A stretch of DNA of 40,100 nt from Cytophagales bacterium (GTDB lineage: Bacteria; Bacteroidota; Bacteroidia; Cytophagales; 172606-1): contig JAUJNL010000060.1 of assembly GCA_030448185.1 (NCBI GenBank), positions 1 to 40,100 on the forward strand, given 5' to 3'. The position numbers were made by a program, and so were the translations under genes. Shown here one piece after another: positions 35,522-40,100 of the stretch. Positions within the stretch are counted from its first letter, which is position 1; each line of letters starts with the position of its first letter. The notes beneath the pieces are model-generated. The model saw only the letters and a program-made list of their open reading frames with translations, had not been told where the DNA came from and made no database searches.

Positions 35522-38500
35522 ATGAAGTTCTGGGAAATCTTTCGCTTTGAGTTCAGGTATCAGTTGCGCTATGTTTCTACCCGGCTCCTGTTCGCTGTGT
35601 TTCTGCTATTTGGTTTTATTGTCCTGAGAATCGTCACGCTGCCCGACGGAACTCACCTCAATGCCCCTGGCACCATTGCATTCTTCACGGTCTTTGGCAG
35701 CGTAATATGGGTCGTGACCGGTGGGGTGGTTGCCGGCGATGCGGCGACCCGGGATAGGCAGACGCGTATGCATCCGCTTACCTACACCACGCCGGTGAGC
35801 AAGGTTAGCTACCTGGGCCCGCGGTTCCTTGCTGCCTTGGCACTGAATGCATTGATTCTGCTGACCCTTTATGCCGGATTCCTTCTCTCGTTTTATGGTC
35901 CCGGTGCAAAGACCCAGTTTATTGGTCCGTTCCGTCTTGCGTCCTATCTGACTAATTATAGTTTCCTTGCTTTGCCTACGGTGATCGCCACTACGGCCAT
36001 CCAGTTTACTTGCGCTGCCTTGAGCGGCCGGGCCATCGCCAGCTACATCGCTAGCATTCTGATCATCATTTTTTCCCAGTTCGGCGGCACGACCGTACGT
36101 TTCATGCTCCAGTGGAAGGTACTCGGCAGCCTGATGGACCTGCTCGGCACGAGCATCGTAGCAGAGATGGAAGGATGGACACCGATTGACAAGAATACAC
36201 GGCTGATCCTGCTGGAGGGAACGTGGCTCTGGAACCGCCTGCTGTGGCTTGGAGTCGCGGTGGGCGCACTAGCATTCACTTACTTCCAGTTTCGGTTGGC
36301 CCACGTTACGAACGTCAGAAGGTGGAAGCTTTTCAAGCGTCGGCCAGACCGGACGCATATCGTCACGCTAGCTTCGTTGGATTCATCTCAAACACATACT
36401 AATACAGCCAGCCGGATCAACGTGCCAAACCTCGTGCGCAATTTTACATTTGCAACGTATGCTCGCCAGGCACTCGCTATCGCTGGGATATCCTTCAGGG
36501 AAATTGCCAGAAGCCGTGGTGGACTTACACTTGTAGCAGCTTTAGCGATAGGCACCGGTTTGTTTGCAACCGAATACATGGAACATTACGGTGTTCCGTT
36601 GTTTGCCCGTACAGCGGAGGTGTTAAGAGTATTAACACCCTCTTTGAGCAGCTTCCAAACCCAGTGGATCATCATTCCCTTACTCACGATTTTCTACGCC
36701 GGTGAGCTCGTCTGGCGCGAACGTGAAGCAGGACTGCATGAGCTTTCCGACACTGCGCCCGTACCCGAATGGGTCATGTTCTTGGGCAAATTCACCGGGC
36801 TCGCGCTTATCATCACTACTTGGGTGGCCTTTCTAATGGTGGCTGGAATCATCAACCAACTCGTCATGGAGTATCACCATTTCGAAATCGATGTATATTT
36901 TAAGGCGCTTTTCGGAATTGGGCTAACGAATTACCTCCTCTTCGCGCTGCTCGTCCTGGCAATACATGTCGTGGTAAATCAAAAATACATGGGTCACCTG
37001 GTAGCATTCTGCGCCTATGGTTTTATACTCTTTGCTTCGAGAATCGGCATTGAGCACAACTTGCTTATTTATGCATCCGATCCCGGTTGGTCCTACAGTG
37101 ACATGTACGGCTTTGGACCTTTCATCAAACCGTGGCTGTGGTTCAAGTTCTATTGGGCATCATGGGCATTTCTCCTGGCGGTGTTAGCCACACTGTTTTG
37201 GGTGCGAAACAAAGAAGGCGGACTCACGGCGCGGTTTCACCTGGCGCGGCAACGGTTCACCCGGCACAAACCGGCTTCATTTATAGCTCTGGCGCTTGTC
37301 GTCGTATCCGGCGGTTTCATTTTCTACCACACCAACGTGCTCAATGAGTATTTGAATACGGCGGATCAAATGAAGATGCGCGCAGAATACGAGAGACGCT
37401 ACGGGCAGTACGAAAATATCGTGCAACCCGTACTGGCGCGTACCAGTTTGCACGTCGAGATTTACCCGGAGGATGGGGCGGCCCACATACGGGGCACGTA
37501 TTATCTGGTGAATCGCAGTAAAGTTGCCATTGATTCCATTCATCTTTCTATCCTTCCGCACCTTGAGATCACAGGAATTTCCTTGGACCGGCCTGCTACC
37601 CCAGTTGTTCTGGATGACGACCTCGGTTACCGGATCTATTCGTTGAAAAAGCAGCTCGGGCCCGGCGATTCGGTGCAAATGAGCTTTGAAGTTCATATCG
37701 ATTCTCACGGCTTCCGTAACAGCGGGGCGGATGTTTCGGTCGTTGCAAATGGTAGTCATATTGACAGTAATGATTGGATGCCGGTCATTGGCTACCATGA
37801 GGGCCGCCGACTGCGCAATGCCCGTGATCGCTCCACGTATGGACTCCCTCCGCGTCCGGAGAGACCTTCTCTTTACGATGTGGCAGCGCGCTATGATGCT
37901 CGTCATGCCCAGCCAATGCACTTTGAAGCGGTTGTAGGCACATCGCAGGACCAGACCACTGTGGCACCTGGTAACCTGCTTCGTACCTGGACAAAAGGAA
38001 AACGGAACTATTTTCACTATGCTACCAGTGTGCCAATCAGCAATGAATACGCCTTCTTTTCGGCAAGGTATGCCATACGTGAAGCACAATGGGTGCCACA
38101 ACCGCATCGCTCAGGGCAAGCGTTTACGAACTTCGTTCAGGAAACTGAAAGCACAACGAAACCGGTAACGATTCAGATCTTGTATCATCCTGCCCACGAT
38201 GCTAACGTGGAGCGCATGGTGAAAAGCGTACAAGCGTCGCTGTCGTATTACGCGCAGGAATTCGGTCCTTACCCCTACAGTCACTTTCGCGTACTGGAGC
38301 GACCAGGGCCGGGCCGCGGAATGCATGCCGAGGCGATGACGATTGATTATCCGGAAGGGTATTCCCTGATGAATTCCAAGCCAGGAGGCCTCGACCTGCC
38401 CTACCATATTATGGCGCACGAGGTAGCGCACCAATGGTGGGGCTTTCGCCTGGCTCCCGCAGCGGTCGAGGGAGCCGGTTTCCTCGTTGAAAGCCTGGCG

Positions 38501-39190
38501 ACCTACTCGGCGATGCAAGTAGTGGAGGAATCACTGGGCTACGAGCATCTGCTCCAGTATTTGTCCCAGATGCGACAGGAGTATGAGGTACCCCGCTCCC
38601 GGGCGGCACCGCCATTGCTCCGGGCCAACAACCGGTTCATGAATTACCGTAAAGGCCCTTTCGCGCTCTTCGCGCTGAGGAATTACATTGGAAAGGACAG
38701 TGTTAACAATGCCCTCCGGCGGATGCTTCACGACTATACTGCAAACCCTCCCCTGCCAACCACTCTCGATTTCTACCGGGAGTTGCAGGCAGTCGCGCCG
38801 GACTCGCTTCACTATCTGGTGCATGATCTCTTCGCGGCGAACACCTTTTGGGAACTCCAGACGGAGCAAGCCACGGCCGGGCAGACCAGAGCAGGCACCT
38901 GGCAGGTGACGCTCAACGTGCAGGCGCGAAAGGGGGTGGTAGACGAGAGGGGCGTTGAGACCCCGGTGCCGATGAATGACTGGATAGAGATCGGGATCTT
39001 CGCCCCGGCCGGGAAGGGCGAAAGCTTGGACAAGCCGCTTTACCTGCAGAAGCATCACATCCACTCCGGCAAGCAGACGATTAAGGTGACGGTACCCCGC
39101 AAGCCAGCCCGTGCCGGCATCGACCCCAATCACTTGCTGATTGATCTGAAGATAGACGATAACATCAGGAAGGTGGAGTTTGAGCGATGA
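35522..39190 (+). CDS. ABC-2 permease fused to M1-family aminopeptidase, copy 2
   Basis: A 1222-aa paralogue of the gene before it, starting 10 bp after its stop. Both begin MKF-x-EIFRFEF and align along their length, so they arose by tandem duplication. Membrane helices occupy about residues 1-590 in two groups, with a final helix near 600-620. The M1 domain has HEVAHQWWG with H966 and H970, and E990 in LVESLATY, the fuller spacing of 19 residues. GRGMHAEAM replaces the classical GAMEN motif. The two copies would pair as unlike halves of one exporter, each carrying a zinc peptidase. No signal peptide is needed because the domain follows a membrane helix. Confidence 0.9.
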   Translation: MKFWEIFRFEFRYQLRYVSTRLLFAVFLLFGFIVLRIVTLPDGTHLNAPGTIAFFTVFGSVIWVVTGGVVAGDAATRDRQTRMHPLTYTTPVSKVSYLGPRFLAALALNALILLTLYAGFLLSFYGPGAKTQFIGPFRLASYLTNYSFLALPTVIATTAIQFTCAALSGRAIASYIASILIIIFSQFGGTTVRFMLQWKVLGSLMDLLGTSIVAEMEGWTPIDKNTRLILLEGTWLWNRLLWLGVAVGALAFTYFQFRLAHVTNVRRWKLFKRRPDRTHIVTLASLDSSQTHTNTASRINVPNLVRNFTFATYARQALAIAGISFREIARSRGGLTLVAALAIGTGLFATEYMEHYGVPLFARTAEVLRVLTPSLSSFQTQWIIIPLLTIFYAGELVWREREAGLHELSDTAPVPEWVMFLGKFTGLALIITTWVAFLMVAGIINQLVMEYHHFEIDVYFKALFGIGLTNYLLFALLVLAIHVVVNQKYMGHLVAFCAYGFILFASRIGIEHNLLIYASDPGWSYSDMYGFGPFIKPWLWFKFYWASWAFLLAVLATLFWVRNKEGGLTARFHLARQRFTRHKPASFIALALVVVSGGFIFYHTNVLNEYLNTADQMKMRAEYERRYGQYENIVQPVLARTSLHVEIYPEDGAAHIRGTYYLVNRSKVAIDSIHLSILPHLEITGISLDRPATPVVLDDDLGYRIYSLKKQLGPGDSVQMSFEVHIDSHGFRNSGADVSVVANGSHIDSNDWMPVIGYHEGRRLRNARDRSTYGLPPRPERPSLYDVAARYDARHAQPMHFEAVVGTSQDQTTVAPGNLLRTWTKGKRNYFHYATSVPISNEYAFFSARYAIREAQWVPQPHRSGQAFTNFVQETESTTKPVTIQILYHPAHDANVERMVKSVQASLSYYAQEFGPYPYSHFRVLERPGPGRGMHAEAMTIDYPEGYSLMNSKPGGLDLPYHIMAHEVAHQWWGFRLAPAAVEGAGFLVESLATYSAMQVVEESLGYEHLLQYLSQMRQEYEVPRSRAAPPLLRANNRFMNYRKGPFALFALRNYIGKDSVNNALRRMLHDYTANPPLPTTLDFYRELQAVAPDSLHYLVHDLFAANTFWELQTEQATAGQTRAGTWQVTLNVQARKGVVDERGVETPVPMNDWIEIGIFAPAGKGESLDKPLYLQKHHIHSGKQTIKVTVPRKPARAGIDPNHLLIDLKIDDNIRKVEFER

Positions 39191-39203
39191 GGTCCCATAA
39201 TAA

Positions 39204-39548
39204 GTGCATGCAAGGGGACAAAAAGTATTACTGATGCTGGAAACCAATAAGAAAGTACCAGACATTGCCCAGGAAGCTGAGGTTAGTGAGGCGACGGTGT
39301 ATAATGTATACCACCGCTATAAGCCGAGCAAGCTGGATGAAGCCTTGGAAGAACGACCAAGAAGTGGGCAGCCCCGCAAAGTCACGCCTCGGTTAGAAGC
39401 CGAAGTGACTAGAATTGCTTGTAGTGCAGCACCCGAGGGAAGAAGCCGCTGGACGGTGGATTTAATTCATCAATAGGTAGTCGAGTTGGGGTATGAATCG
39501 GTAAGACAGGTGTTAAAAAAAGTAAACTTGGACCTTATACGTTGTTAA
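39204..39548 (+). pseudogene. IS630-type transposase, N-terminal fragment
   Basis: The frame reads ARGQKVLLMLETNKKVPDIA, then EVSEATVYNVYHRYK, then EERPRSGQPRKVTPRLEAEV and SRWTVDLIHQ, the helix-turn-helix part of IS630 transposases. An in-frame TAG at 39474-39476 interrupts it, after which VVELGYESVRQVLKKVNL continues the family pattern to a TAA at 39546-39548. The DDE domain is absent. The fragment begins 14 bp after the second permease-peptidase and points away from the operon. Confidence 0.75.
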
Positions 39549-40064
39549 TCTTCGGGTTCACCGTGGCAGAAAAGGCAATGGTGTCCGCAATTACTGCCCC
39601 AATTCGGCTCTTGCCTAACAGGGCAATGGTTTTTTTAAAATCAAAATCCGGTCAGCCGTCGCAGAGTTTCCACTATTGTTATCCAGAAATTCTACATAGA
39701 GTGATAAGCCTACGCCCTGACAGTACGCGTTGAGCACTAATAGATTCACCTAACACTTCCCAAAATCCCACTCCGTTCTATCCAAGCATAAGTCCACTTT
39801 CCCAAACACTAAAAACAAAGACAATACAAACGCCACCTGATCTTCGTCTAACTCACAATCCTTAAAGAAGGCCTGCAAACGTCTTTCGTTGGAGGCTTCC
39901 TTTACCTCATTATTGAACACTACCGCCAGTTCCTGCAACTGAACCTTGCGGCTGCGAATCAAGGACAAATTAATTGAGGTAGCGCATTTTTGCCTCGACA
40001 AATGCTTGACAATGGCAAAACTGCTCATGAGTTTAACTACTTTTGCCGAGAGAAAATCTTTCAT
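39535..40064 (-). pseudogene. IS4-family transposase, N-terminal half with amber stop
   Basis: Starting at an ATG at 40064, the minus strand reads MKDFLSAKVVKLMSSFAIVK, then NERRLQAFFKDCELDEDQV and LDRTEWDFGKC, the N-terminal region of IS4-type transposases with the first DDE aspartate in the LDRT motif. A TAG at 39750-39752 follows. Without it the frame continues VNLLVLNAYCQGVGLSLYVE, then LDNNSGNSATADRILILKK and IGAVIAD, as in the family, before degenerating at about 39600 and stopping at 39535-39537. The catalytic C-terminal half is missing. It overlaps the IS630 remnant tail-to-tail. Confidence 0.75.
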
Positions 40065-40100
40065 TGGAGAATTAATTTTGGTTTGCAATCTCAAAATTAG

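Noticed and set aside
37277..38107. 276-codon minus-strand frame within permease-peptidase copy 2
   Set aside because: It lies antisense to the membrane-to-peptidase junction region of a clear gene; GC-rich coding DNA often leaves the opposite strand open.

Overview
The window looks like a chromosomal segment of a Bacteroidota bacterium, most likely of the order Cytophagales (Spirosoma-like relatives). The signs are an outer-membrane receptor with a carboxypeptidase-like N-terminal domain, a DUF6787-type small membrane protein, an ABC permease fused to an M1 peptidase, a GMC oxidoreductase typical of that group, and promoter-like sites resembling the Bacteroidota -7 element. This assignment is inference from gene content. 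No rRNA, tRNA or CRISPR array was seen.

Layout. 1-6.2 kb: the end of a sensor kinase, a palindrome-rich element bounded by 44-bp direct repeats, a radical-SAM protein of the spore-photoproduct-lyase type, a stand-alone receiver and a TonB-dependent-receptor-like barrel. 6.3-10.1 kb: housekeeping genes (DoxX, transaldolase-like aldolase, a small conserved protein, FtsE-like ATPase, AlaA/AlaT-type aminotransferase), every one carrying a small frameshifting indel. 10.3-12.3 kb: a secreted GH16 glucanase, a small membrane protein and a membrane-anchored J-protein. 12.3-15.5 kb: an AT-rich kilobase, then a half-size type I specificity-like gene and an N6-adenine methylase-like gene without an HsdR. 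15.6-24.8 kb: a glycerol locus (glpF, glpK, broken glpD) split by about 4.5 kb of accessory DNA. That DNA holds a DUF5343 gene, an overlapping DUF4145/HEPN-like gene, DUF1330-like and DUF3052-like remnants, a decayed IS982 element and a MITE. 24.9-29.8 kb: a broken MORN/YwqK-like gene running into a 420-bp heptanucleotide repeat, a two-repeat lipocalin-like secreted protein, a 291-bp inverted-repeat element, and a GMC oxidoreductase divergent from gluconokinase. 29.9-40.1 kb: AraC and IS630 remnants, then an intact operon of one ABC ATPase and two tandem ABC-permease/M1-aminopeptidase fusions, then truncated IS630 and IS4 transposases.

How the genes work together. GlpF, GlpK and GlpD would take up glycerol, phosphorylate it and oxidise it to dihydroxyacetone phosphate; the aldolase/transaldolase-like enzyme and gluconokinase touch neighbouring sugar-phosphate pathways. 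The operon at 30.97-39.19 kb would form a heterodimeric ABC-2 exporter whose two membrane subunits each present a zinc peptidase domain outside the cytoplasm. The S/M pair and the DUF5343/HEPN-like pair are candidate defence or DNA-modification units.

Frameshifts are unevenly spread: dense at 6.3-9.5 kb and 19.3-25.6 kb, absent from the 8.2-kb ABC/M1 operon. Some may be base-calling errors and others true decay; reads would be needed to separate them.
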